15,448 bases of DNA from NCBI GenBank assembly GCA_964520045.1, contig CAZFMJ010000070.1:1-15448 (forward strand). The letters are read 5' to 3'. Below the pieces are notes generated by a model, which ran no database searches, was not told the DNA's origin, and saw only the letters and a program-made list of their open reading frames with translations. Origin of the DNA: CAZFMJ01 sp964520045 (GTDB taxonomy: Bacteria > Elusimicrobiota > Elusimicrobia > Elusimicrobiales > CAZFMJ01). Shown here one piece after another: positions 1 to 6,468 of this stretch (the stretch's first letter is position 1; the number at the start of each line of letters is the position of its first letter). Both the position numbers and the translations under genes were made by a program.

Positions 1-305
1 GATACGGCAAATACGTAGAGATACGGCATAATAATACTTTTACCACAGGATATGGACACCTGAGCCGCATAGCCGCCGGCATAAGCGCCGGCAGAAGAGT
101 GGTTCAGGGAAAAGTTATAGGCTATGTAGGATCTACCGGCGTGTCCACGGGACCTCACCTGCATTTCCAAATTACCAAGAATAACAGTTTTATCAATTTT
201 TTAAGATTAAAACTGCCTTCCGGCAAATCTCTGGACAAGAAAAAACTGCCGGAATTCCGCTCTTATGCGCAAAGCCTGCTGAAAGAACTGCGGGAACTGA
301 AATAA
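1..305 (+). CDS. M23 (LytM-type) peptidase, C-terminal fragment
   Basis: The reading frame is open from the left window edge (first full codon at base 3) to TAA at 303-305, leaving about 100 residues of a longer protein. The fragment starts in YGKYVEIRH, passes through GYGHLS, and then reads VIGYVGSTG and STGPHLHF. The HLH at fragment residues 52-54 is the zinc-binding and catalytic HxH of M23 peptidases, and the histidine of GYGHLS is the other conserved histidine, so the visible active site is intact. In this family the enzyme cuts peptide cross-links in cell-wall peptidoglycan outside the membrane. After the domain comes a lysine-rich tail of about 40 residues ending in LLKELRELK. The N-terminus, including any signal peptide or coiled coil, is outside the window, so an active enzyme cannot be told from an EnvC/NlpD-like amidase activator, although the intact HxH favours activity. 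The gene converges on the minus-strand gene at 554-1171. Confidence 0.9.
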   Translation, partial: YGKYVEIRHNNTFTTGYGHLSRIAAGISAGRRVVQGKVIGYVGSTGVSTGPHLHFQITKNNSFINFLRLKLPSGKSLDKKKLPEFRSYAQSLLKELRELK

Positions 306-311
306 AGAAGA

Positions 312-550
312 GGCTAGACAGCTAGACCGCGAGTCCGCTGGACTGCCAGAGAGAAACGGCAAGACAGTCCAAACCACCCATAAAGGCAGTGAGTTTGGAC
401 CGCCCCATTTTAAAGCCTTTAAGGAATAAATGGGACGCATCGCAACGACCCGCTGATTATTGAGGATATTCTACGCGTCGGAAAGTCGATTGCAGTTAAA
501 TCTTATTCGTTCTTGTTTCTCCGGCAGTCCAGCTGACTAGCTGTCCAGCC
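312..550. repeat. Non-coding element with ~40-bp terminal inverted repeats and internal hairpins
   Basis: The gap between two convergent genes is almost filled by this element. The left end, 312-327 (GGCTAGACAGCTAGAC), matches the reverse complement of the right end, 535-550, at 14 of 16 positions. The next inward block, 337-347 (GCTGGACTGCC), matches the reverse complement of 523-533 at 11 of 11. GAGAAAC (351-357) faces GTTTCTC (515-521). Inside are two hairpins: 367-374 with 393-400 (GTCCAAAC/GTTTGGAC, 18-nt loop), and 404-410 with 428-434 (CCCATTT/AAATGGG) enclosing TTAAA/TTTAA. No convincing reading frame is present. It resembles a MITE or REP-like mobile repeat. It could also end transcription from both sides, but no U-tract follows the stems. 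A related hairpin pair lies at 2849-2952. Confidence 0.65.
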
Positions 551-553
551 GTT

Positions 554-1171
554 TTAATTCCGGCATTCAAATACGCGGGTTTTCGCATAGCCCGGCTGTT
601 TGACGATCGTATAGCCGCCGGAAGGAGAAGCGAATACGCTCCGCTTCCTGGCAAAATCGGTCATTTCAAGAAAAATTATCGTCTTGCCGTCCGACTCAAG
701 CCCTATCCGCAGGACTTTCCGGAAATCCGCATATGTCTCTTCCAGTTCCACTATTTTTGTCCCGTCGGTTTTCTGTTCAACCGACACCTGCTGAACGCGG
801 TCCTTTCCGGCTTCAAACCGCATTTCCCATTCAGCCTCCGGACTATTTATTGTTATATACTGATTTGAATCATGCTGAGTGCGGTTCTGATAGCCTGAGA
901 TACGGCAGGCGCCGGGAAGCTTTTCGGCGCGCAGAATAATGTCCGCCGCCTGAGCAGGCTCCATTCCGGCGGTTTCTGCGGGAAGGATCTTTTCATCCGG
1001 GTTGGATTCGCCGGTTTCATGCGCCATGGACGCTCCCGCGGAAAAAAGCCCGGTTTGAGCGCCGCCGGATGAGTCGAATAAGGCGGAAGATCCGGCAAAA
1101 GAATTATCCGCGCATACGGCTGAAAGAAAAAATCCGGCTAAGACTAATATTGGCAGTTTAGATTTATTCAT
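554..1171 (-). CDS. Exported protein of unknown function (205 aa)
   Basis: I do not recognise a family. The protein starts with a clear secretion signal: MNKSK, a hydrophobic stretch to about residue 20, and likely signal peptidase I sites after VCA or SFA (about residues 21-26). The residue before the cysteine is valine, so it is not a good lipobox. Residues 27-75 are rich in Gly, Ser, Ala and Glu and look disordered. From about residue 80 a compact region of mixed strands and charged residues runs to the end, with one cysteine near its start (PGACRIS) and one at the C-terminus (FECRN) that could form a disulfide in the periplasm. The start ATG at 1171 has no good Shine-Dalgarno; a run of G lies about 20 nt upstream. 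It is 137 bp downstream of rimO on the same strand, with a repeat in between, so co-transcription is uncertain. Confidence 0.7.
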   Translation of the reverse strand: MNKSKLPILVLAGFFLSAVCADNSFAGSSALFDSSGGAQTGLFSAGASMAHETGESNPDEKILPAETAGMEPAQAADIILRAEKLPGACRISGYQNRTQHDSNQYITINSPEAEWEMRFEAGKDRVQQVSVEQKTDGTKIVELEETYADFRKVLRIGLESDGKTIIFLEMTDFARKRSVFASPSGGYTIVKQPGYAKTRVFECRN

Positions 1172-1251
1172 ACCTATAGGTTATCAGCCGGGGGGGAAAA
1201 AGACATGAGCAATCGGGGCATTTTTCAGGGACAAAAGACCTATATGGGGAA

Positions 1252-1281
1252 GAGAGACGGTAAACGGGAGATGGTAGATGG
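1252..1281 (+). repeat. Quasi-periodic GGTAAACGGGAGATGG-type repeat
   Basis: A purine-rich stretch between rimO and the 205-aa gene reads GAGACGG, TAAACGG, GAGATGG, TAGATGG, that is, 7-nt units of the same theme. The same unit recurs inverted at 2720-2742, at 14927-14959, and inverted at 15123-15160. Nothing else is evident in 1172-1308 except a small palindrome, ACCTATAGGT, next to the start codon at 1171. Confidence 0.6.
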
Positions 1282-1308
1282 AAAAACAACAGAAAGAAAA
1301 CCCAACTG

Positions 1309-2619
1309 CTATCTTATTACGCCCCTTCTTATGTAGCCGGAGGCGGAAATTATTCCGGCTTTAATGAATTTTCCGGGAGGCAGGGGATTGGGCGCGTCTA
1401 TATTTATATGGCCGTCTATGTCCGGCGCCTGAAACTGAGCCCGGCCGGAAAACCCGCTGTCCATTAAAACAGCCACTGTCTTTCCGATAAGCCGCGAATT
1501 TATCCTGTCTACCGCGCGGCTCTGCGCCTCGACAAGGGCTTTTAAACGGGTCTTTTTCACATCAGCGGGCACCTGCCCCGCCATAGAAGCCGCGGGAGTT
1601 CCCTTTTCCCTGTAATAAGGGAAAAAACCGGCGCTTTCAAATTCCGTTTCCTGTATGAATTTCAGAAGTTTTTTAAAATCCGCTTCCGTTTCGCCGGGCA
1701 GACCGGCTATGAAATTCGTGCGTATGGCGGCTTCCGGAAGTTTTCCGCGTATTAGATCCACGGTGCGCCTTATTACGGTTTCGCCGGACGTCCTGTTCAT
1801 GGATCTAAGCAGACCGTCCGAAATATGCTGAAGCGGCATATCCAGATAACGGCATATTTTACCGCAGGAGCGCATAAAATCCAAAAGCTCCGGCGAAATC
1901 CTGCCGGGGTACGCATACATTATCCTCAGCCACTCAATACCTTTGACTTCAGCCAGTTTTTTCAAAAGAGGGATCAGAGCGGGCCTGCCTGCCCGCCGGT
2001 AGTCGGGCGGGCCGGATAAATCAACGCCGTAAAGCGTGGTATCCTGAGCCACCAGCGAAATTTCTTTTGCGCCGGCAAGAGCCGCCGCCCGCGCCTCGGC
2101 CAGAATATCTTCCGCCGGTTTTGAGCGGTAATGCCCCCTTAACGACGGGATGGCGCAGTAAGCGCAGCGGTTATCGCATCCGTCCGCTATTTTTATATAA
2201 ACGCTGTGGCAAAGAGTCGCCGTTACCTTGGATTCGGGCGCGAATATTTTTCCGAACTCCGCGAAATACTCTCCGCCGCGCTCCAACGCGCGGGCGGCGG
2301 AGCGTCCGGCTCCCACGCCCACAAGCGCGTCTATTCCCGCCAGCTTGTCCGACAAACCGCGCTTCTCGCGCTGAACAAGACAGCCTGCGGCGATAACCCG
2401 TTTGATTGCGCCTTTCTTTTTAAGAGCGAGCGCCCGTTTTATCGCTTTTACGGATTCCAATCTGGCCGGTCTTATGAATCCGCAGGTGTTTATAAGAACC
2501 GCATCCGCGGATTTTTCATCAAAAACAAGCTTATGCCCGGCGTCACTGAGCCTGCCCATCATTTCCTCGGTGTCGGTAAGATTTTTGGGACAGCCCAGGC
2601 TTATAACAAAAACTTTCAT
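1309..2619 (-). CDS. rimO: Ribosomal protein S12 methylthiotransferase RimO
   Basis: A radical-SAM enzyme that adds a methylthio group to an aspartate of ribosomal protein S12 (Asp89 in E. coli), acting in the cytoplasm. The N-terminal UPF0004 domain carries the three cluster cysteines C10 (SLGCPKN), C46 (NTCGF) and C80 (AAGCLVQR). The radical-SAM motif CxxxCxxC is C148-C152-C155, followed by IPSLRGHYRS, a RimO-type sequence rather than MiaB. The C-terminal ~65 residues form the TRAM domain (GRAQFQAPDIDGHI). I chose ATG at 2619, giving 436 aa, because AAGGA lies 7 nt upstream and the protein then begins MKVFVISLGCPKN as in the family; the in-frame ATG at 2652 would add 11 unconserved residues. 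The length matches the usual ~440. It sits alone between repeat-filled gaps, and the stop is TAG at 1309-1311. Confidence 0.95.
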   Translation of the reverse strand: MKVFVISLGCPKNLTDTEEMMGRLSDAGHKLVFDEKSADAVLINTCGFIRPARLESVKAIKRALALKKKGAIKRVIAAGCLVQREKRGLSDKLAGIDALVGVGAGRSAARALERGGEYFAEFGKIFAPESKVTATLCHSVYIKIADGCDNRCAYCAIPSLRGHYRSKPAEDILAEARAAALAGAKEISLVAQDTTLYGVDLSGPPDYRRAGRPALIPLLKKLAEVKGIEWLRIMYAYPGRISPELLDFMRSCGKICRYLDMPLQHISDGLLRSMNRTSGETVIRRTVDLIRGKLPEAAIRTNFIAGLPGETEADFKKLLKFIQETEFESAGFFPYYREKGTPAASMAGQVPADVKKTRLKALVEAQSRAVDRINSRLIGKTVAVLMDSGFSGRAQFQAPDIDGHINIDAPNPLPPGKFIKAGIISASGYIRRGVIR

Positions 2620-2657
2620 ATCAGTTTCCTTAGTGCTGCGGAGATATTTCAAACATC

Positions 2658-2849
2658 AACCACGGAGACACTGAGAACACAGAGACACTGAAACACTGTA
2701 AAGCATTCAACTTCTTACAACCATCTACCGCTTACCCTCTTCATTGTTTCCGTGTCTCCCCACTTCCGTGCCTCCGTGGTTTTCTTTTACGTCAAAGATT
2801 TACCACGGAATCACTGAAAACGAAAACAGCAAAATACACGGAGACACTG
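2658..2849. repeat. Block of ACCACGGAGACACTG-type repeats in inverted orientation
   Basis: 2658-2698 is a run of short units around CCACGGAGACACTG and GAACACAGAGACACTG. 2746-2784 is its imperfect reverse complement (TTTCCGTGTCTCC and GTGCCTCCGTGGTTTTC). Between the arms, 2720-2742 carries an inverted copy of the GGTAGATGG-type repeat. A third, more decayed copy in the first orientation lies at 2801-2849. The arms could form a long imperfect hairpin. The units vary too much and are too closely packed to be a CRISPR array. The block lies upstream of rimO and directly before the structured element at 2849-2952; I see no gene in it. Confidence 0.65.
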
Positions 2850-2952
2850 TCCAAACTTTCCTTAGAAGCAATGAGTTTGGACGGCCCTGAGACTTCGCTC
2901 AGGACTGCCTGCTGGACTGTCCCATTCTCAATGCTTTTGAGGAAGGAATGGG
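2849..2952. repeat. Tandem-hairpin element, second copy
   Basis: Hairpin A pairs 2849-2856 (GTCCAAAC) with 2875-2882 (GTTTGGAC) over an 18-nt loop; stem and loop length are the same as at 367-400. Next comes a small hairpin, CCTGAG/CTCAGG (2886-2891 with 2898-2903), and a GCTGGACTG segment (2911-2919) that resembles the inner terminal repeat of the 312-550 element. Hairpin B pairs 2921-2927 (CCCATTC) with 2946-2952 (GAATGGG), with CTCAA/TTGAG nested inside. Relative to the copy at 404-434, paired positions have changed together (T-A to C-G, A-T to C-G). The element is 3' of the gene ending at 2998. Confidence 0.6.
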
Positions 2953-2955
2953 TCT

Positions 2956-3042
2956 GTGGTTTTCCTGCCGTTAAGCAATTGCTTTTAAATTCTGATTTCA
3001 GTATTTCTCCGCTTCCTTTGCGTCTGCTTTGCGTTCTTTGCG
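2956..3042. repeat. 87-bp direct repeat, copy A (overlaps end of the TPR gene)
   Basis: This copy matches 4815-4901 at 86 of 87 positions (only G versus A near the middle, at 2994). It begins GTGGTTTTCCTGCCG, contains the 12-bp palindrome AAGCAATTGCTT (2973-2984), and ends in TTTGCGTTCTTTGCG units. Bases 2998-3042 encode the last 14 residues and the stop of the membrane/TPR protein. Sequence outside the 87 bp differs, so the boundaries are sharp. Confidence 0.85.
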
Positions 3043-4617
3043 GTTAATCTTCTGTTCGTAATTATCCGCTTCTTTGCCGCGGCCGGCTTTTTTAAGGCAG
3101 AAAATAAGACTTTCATAAGTTTTGGCCGCGCCCGGGTCTAACGCAATTTTGCGTTTATAATAATCAACAGCCCTGTTCCAATCTCCCGCCGTCATCATCA
3201 GATTGCCTATATTTTCAAGCACTTTGGCGTTTTGGGGATTGAGCTTAAGCTCGCCTTCGTAAAATCTCCAGGCCTTGTTATACTGTCCCCGGCTCTTGTA
3301 TATGATGCCGAGATTATTTCGCGCATCAGGCACAAAGGGATTAAGCGCTATGGTCTTAAGGTAGTAATTTTCGGCGGAAGCGGTGTCTCCGCGCAAATGC
3401 GCCGTATAGCCCATGATCCACGCCGCTTCAGAGCATGAGGGCGAATGCTTAAATGAGTCGCCCCAAAAAGCCTCCGGATCCGCGAACCGGCCGGAGAAAT
3501 TCTTTGCGCCTGCCGCCAGAACAATAACCGCGATCCCGAGCGCGGACAGCGTTATCAGGGGGCGGGGAGAATAAAATGTTTTCATCCCTTCCGCCAGAGC
3601 CAGGGCCAGAAAAAAAACGGGCATATACGTTCTATGCGGCTGGAAACAATCCGAAAAAGCGGAAGGCAGAATAAAAAGGTATATGCATGCCGCCGCGGCG
3701 GGCAATATCCAGCCCCTCCTGAAAATCCATAAAACCGATAGAAAAACAAGACCTGCGGCGTTTGCGATTACAACTCTGTTCAAAGCGATATCGCCGAATA
3801 CCGCAAAAACCGGGATATTAAAAGGAGCGAACACATACGCCGCATACGCGCCTGTTCTGAATATAAATTCAACGGGATCCGGAAACGCGCCGATGCCCCC
3901 TTTGACCGCGTTTATCCTAAGTAGAAAATACCCTGCCAAACAGACCGCCCAGCCTAAAACCGCGGATGCGGTTTTAACTTTCCGCTTTGCAAACCCGGAA
4001 AAACTGCCTCCGGCAAAAGCAAAAACCCATACGGGAAATACAAAAACAAGAACCGCCGCCGTTTCCTTTATCAATAAAGCCGCAAGAAAGAAAACAAGAT
4101 GCAGAATAAAAAAACCGGCGCTGCCGCGGCGCGCCGCTTTAATGAGGAAAAGAAGAGAAGCGGCGGCGGCGCAAAAAAGCATAGAATCGTTTCTGCCGGG
4201 AATCCAGCCACAGGCTCCGGCAAGCGCGGGATGGAGCGAAAAGATCAGTGAAACCCCGGCGGCAAGGCCCGCCTGATAGCCGGAAGCCGCCAAAAGAAAA
4301 AAACATAAAATTGCGCCGATAATATGGATTACAATATTTGTTCCGTGAAAAACTCCCGAGTTGAATCCGCCGCGGCAAAGCCGGGCATCCAGCATAAAGG
4401 ACAGATTGAGCGCCGGCCTGTAAAAATTTATATCGTGCGTGCCGAAAGCGTCGCGCTTAAAAACCTCCATGACGTATTTTTTGTCTTTAAACTGCTCCCA
4501 TTTCTCGTCTATAAGATGCACTTCGTCAAGCTGAACCGGCTGGAAGGCCGTGGTTTTCCAATAGACTAAAAAGTTCGCGGTTATTATCAGGGCCGTCAAC
4601 GCCAGATTTTTTTTCAT
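2998..4617 (-). CDS. Membrane GT-C-like protein with C-terminal TPR repeats (539 aa)
   Basis: The protein resembles the TMTC/TPR class of multi-pass glycosyltransferase-like proteins. Residues 1-20 form the first membrane segment. An acidic DE (31-32) follows in the first outer loop, where GT-C enzymes keep catalytic acids. Family-like motifs come next: YRPALNLSFMLD (66-77), FHGTNIVIH (90-98), HPALAGACGWIPGRND (129-144) and LLIKETA (181-187). Many further hydrophobic segments run to about residue 370. Residues 398-525 form about four TPRs (units end in IALNP, LKLNP, IALDP), probably on the opposite side from the active loop for protein binding. The expected chemistry is sugar transfer from a polyprenyl carrier, but this is inferred from the fold only. 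The last ~15 residues (RKERKADAKEAEKY) come from a repeated DNA segment. No strong Shine-Dalgarno precedes ATG 4617. The gene is divergent from rlmD. Confidence 0.8.
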   Translation of the reverse strand: MKKNLALTALIITANFLVYWKTTAFQPVQLDEVHLIDEKWEQFKDKKYVMEVFKRDAFGTHDINFYRPALNLSFMLDARLCRGGFNSGVFHGTNIVIHIIGAILCFFLLAASGYQAGLAAGVSLIFSLHPALAGACGWIPGRNDSMLFCAAAASLLFLIKAARRGSAGFFILHLVFFLAALLIKETAAVLVFVFPVWVFAFAGGSFSGFAKRKVKTASAVLGWAVCLAGYFLLRINAVKGGIGAFPDPVEFIFRTGAYAAYVFAPFNIPVFAVFGDIALNRVVIANAAGLVFLSVLWIFRRGWILPAAAACIYLFILPSAFSDCFQPHRTYMPVFFLALALAEGMKTFYSPRPLITLSALGIAVIVLAAGAKNFSGRFADPEAFWGDSFKHSPSCSEAAWIMGYTAHLRGDTASAENYYLKTIALNPFVPDARNNLGIIYKSRGQYNKAWRFYEGELKLNPQNAKVLENIGNLMMTAGDWNRAVDYYKRKIALDPGAAKTYESLIFCLKKAGRGKEADNYEQKINRKERKADAKEAEKY

Positions 4618-4670
4618 ACCGATAAATTACCGCCCTTCGCCGGACTTTTTTCCGGATAAACATCAGATAT

Positions 4671-4757
4671 CCGCCACATAAAGCACATAAGTCACAAAGT
4701 TTCACAACTCCAATATTTCTTTGCCATCCATTTTGTGCTTTCTGCGCATTTTGCGGC
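4671..4757. repeat. Inverted pair of GCACATAAGTCACAAAG-type repeats
   Basis: 4671-4700 (CCGCCACATAAAGCACATAA, then GTCACAAAG) is an imperfect reverse complement of 4731-4757 (TTTTGTGCTTTCTGCGCATT, then TTGCGGC), separated by 30 nt. Both arms are built of roughly 8-9-nt units. The rest of the 4618-4993 gap holds the direct-repeat copy at 4815-4901 and an AT-rich stretch (4915-4993). That stretch probably contains the rlmD promoter, although no convincing -35/-10 pair stands out. Confidence 0.6.
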
Positions 4758-4814
4758 TGATTATATGCTGTTTTGAAATTTGCCGTTGGCCATCCAACCC
4801 TCTTCATAGTTCCC

Positions 4815-4901
4815 GTGGTTTTCCTGCCGTTAAGCAATTGCTTTTAAATTCTAATTTCAGTATTTCTCCGCTTCCTTTGCGTCTGCTTTGCGTTCTTTGC
4901 G
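4815..4901. repeat. 87-bp direct repeat, copy B
   Basis: This is a near-perfect copy (86/87) of 2956-3042 in the same orientation, 1859 bp away and upstream of the TPR gene's start. It includes the same AAGCAATTGCTT palindrome (4832-4843) and the same codons that end the TPR gene, here without any gene attached. Just before it, 4789-4814 carries sequence like that at 2723-2752 (CATCCAACCCTCTTCATAGT), so a longer composite unit may have been copied. Confidence 0.85.
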
Positions 4902-4993
4902 TTTACTCCTCGCTTTTTTTCGAATGTTTATATATCGAAGATTATAACAAAAGATTGTATACTTATATCCGGACTTCCAGTTTAACGTATTAT

Positions 4994-6376
4994 ATGGAGC
5001 AAAAAATATTTTCGTCCAGACTGCGCGTTCTCCGCCATGAGCTCAACGGCGCGGCCTGCGCCAAAACCGAAAAAGAAGGCACGCGGGTTCTTGTCAATTA
5101 CGCGGCCGAAGGCGACATCGTGCAGGCCGATGTCTTTAAGGGAGAAGAAGGCGGGCTCAACGGCGTAATAACCGGCATTATCAAAAACGGCGGCGGCCGG
5201 ATTGCTCCGCAATGCCCCTGTTATTTTCAGCCCGGCAAAAAACTCTGGTGCGGAGGCTGCGACATGCAGCATTTAAGCTATGAGGCCCAGCTTTCGGCAA
5301 AAACAAAATCCGCCGCGGATCTCCTGCGCCGCAGTTCCTCAACCGCCGGCATATGCGTCGAGAAAGCCCTGAAATCCCCTCTTTTGACGAGATACCGCAA
5401 TAAAGCGCAGGTTCCTCTGCGCTCCGACAACGGCGCGGTGCGTGCGGGGTTTTTCCACCCCGGCACCCGGGATATAGTCGATTTTACGGACTGCCTTGTC
5501 CAGCCGGAACTTTCGGTAAAAGTAATAAACGCCGTCAAAAAAACAGCCTGCGTCCAAAAATGGCAGATATACGACAGAACCGCGCGCAAAGGCTGGCTTA
5601 AGCATATTTTCGTGCGCACCACGCGCGGCGGCAAAGCGATGGCCGCGCTTACCGCCGGATACGAGCCTCCGATAGACATGCTTAAAGCCGCCCGTCAGCT
5701 CTCCGTTGAGATCCCGGAGATAACAAGCGTATATCTTAATATCCAGCCCCGGGACACCAGTGTGGTGCTTGGGCCGCGCTGGATAAAAATAGACGGGACC
5801 TCGCTTCTTGAAGAAACGATATGCGGGTTGAGATTTATGTTCTACCCCGGCTCCTTTCTGCAGGTAAATACTCCGGCCGCCGAAATACTATACGGCATCA
5901 TACATGAATTTCTCGCCTCCGGACAGCGCACCGGCGGGCTTTATGATCTCTACTGCGGAATAGGAACAATAAGCCTTATAGAGGCGAAACACTTCCGCGC
6001 GGTGACCGGCATAGAGGAGAATAAGGGAGCGGCGGCATGCGCGTGGAAAAACGCGCAGAAAAATAAAATACGCAACGTCCGATTCATGTCGGGCGACGCG
6101 GAAGAAATTTTTGCGGCCAGGATAGAGCGCGCTCCGTCGGTTCCGGTCTCCGTCGTCGTAGACCCTCCCAGACAGGGCTGCGGCCGCGGCCTGCTTGAAA
6201 AGTTCAAACATCCCGGGATCCGGAAAATAATTTATGCGTCATGCAATACCGAAACATTCGCGCGGGACGCCGGAATACTGCGCTCTTCGGGATTTGCGCT
6301 TAAAAAGATCCAGCCGGTGGATATGTTCCCGCATACTTCCCACATCGAGCTCGCCGCGCTGTTTGAAAGAAACTAA
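4994..6376 (+). CDS. rlmD: 23S rRNA (uracil-C5)-methyltransferase, RlmD/RlmCD type
   Basis: A SAM-dependent RNA methyltransferase of the TrmA/RumA family that makes 5-methyluridine in 23S rRNA. The N-terminal TRAM-like region (about 1-68) is followed by the [4Fe-4S] cysteines C74/C76, C86 and C89 (LWCGGCDMQH), with C167 (FTDCLVQ) as the distal ligand. The SAM-binding motif is DLYCGIGT at 318-325, DPPRQGCGRG starts at 390, and the catalytic cysteine is C417 in ASCNTETFARD. The ending PVDMFPHTSHIE is typical. ATG 4994 gives 460 aa, the usual size; the frame stays open 91 codons further upstream, but that part lies across the repeat and has no family sequence. There is no clear Shine-Dalgarno. 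Whether it modifies U1939, U747 or both (E. coli numbering) cannot be told from sequence. Confidence 0.92.
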   Translation: MEQKIFSSRLRVLRHELNGAACAKTEKEGTRVLVNYAAEGDIVQADVFKGEEGGLNGVITGIIKNGGGRIAPQCPCYFQPGKKLWCGGCDMQHLSYEAQLSAKTKSAADLLRRSSSTAGICVEKALKSPLLTRYRNKAQVPLRSDNGAVRAGFFHPGTRDIVDFTDCLVQPELSVKVINAVKKTACVQKWQIYDRTARKGWLKHIFVRTTRGGKAMAALTAGYEPPIDMLKAARQLSVEIPEITSVYLNIQPRDTSVVLGPRWIKIDGTSLLEETICGLRFMFYPGSFLQVNTPAAEILYGIIHEFLASGQRTGGLYDLYCGIGTISLIEAKHFRAVTGIEENKGAAACAWKNAQKNKIRNVRFMSGDAEEIFAARIERAPSVPVSVVVDPPRQGCGRGLLEKFKHPGIRKIIYASCNTETFARDAGILRSSGFALKKIQPVDMFPHTSHIELAALFERN

Positions 6377-6402
6377 GGCGGCTGGACAGCCGTCCAGCCG
6401 CC
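6377..6402. other. Perfect 11-bp hairpin directly after the rlmD stop
   Basis: GGCGGCTGGAC (6377-6387) and GTCCAGCCGCC (6392-6402) pair perfectly around a 4-nt AGCC loop, starting at the base after the TAA. There is no U-tract, so this is not the terminator itself. Its GGCTGGACAGC matches the end of the inverted-repeat element at 540-550 in reverse complement, suggesting a shared repeat family. It may protect the 3' end of the mRNA. Confidence 0.6.
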
Positions 6403-6408
6403 TAGCTT

Positions 6409-6447
6409 AAAAAAAAGGAAGCCGGTTAAAACCGGCTTCCTTTTTTT
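6409..6447. terminator. Bidirectional intrinsic terminator between convergent genes
   Basis: An almost perfect palindrome: a run of A, then GGAAGCCGGT (6417-6426), a few loop bases, ACCGGCTTCC (6431-6440) and seven T. It reads as a GC-rich stem with a T-tract in both directions, so it can end rlmD from the left and the DUF3332 gene (stop at 6469) from the right. Confidence 0.92.
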
Positions 6448-6468
6448 GTAAAAAGAACTGTTTCCGTA

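Noticed and set aside
367..434. Intrinsic terminator for the M23 gene
   Set aside because: Neither stem is GC-rich with a following T-tract; the nested, duplicated layout fits a repeat better.
2620..2652. Earlier ATG for rimO adding MKYLRSTKETD
   Set aside because: The ATG at 2619 has AAGGA at the right spacing and begins exactly where RimO proteins do.
2658..2849. CRISPR array
   Set aside because: Units are short, vary between copies, lack uniform spacers and switch orientation; no cas genes are in the window.
4721..4993. A 91-residue upstream extension of the rRNA methyltransferase frame
   Set aside because: It crosses the intergenic direct repeat and has no family sequence; the protein has its normal length and N-terminus from ATG 4994.
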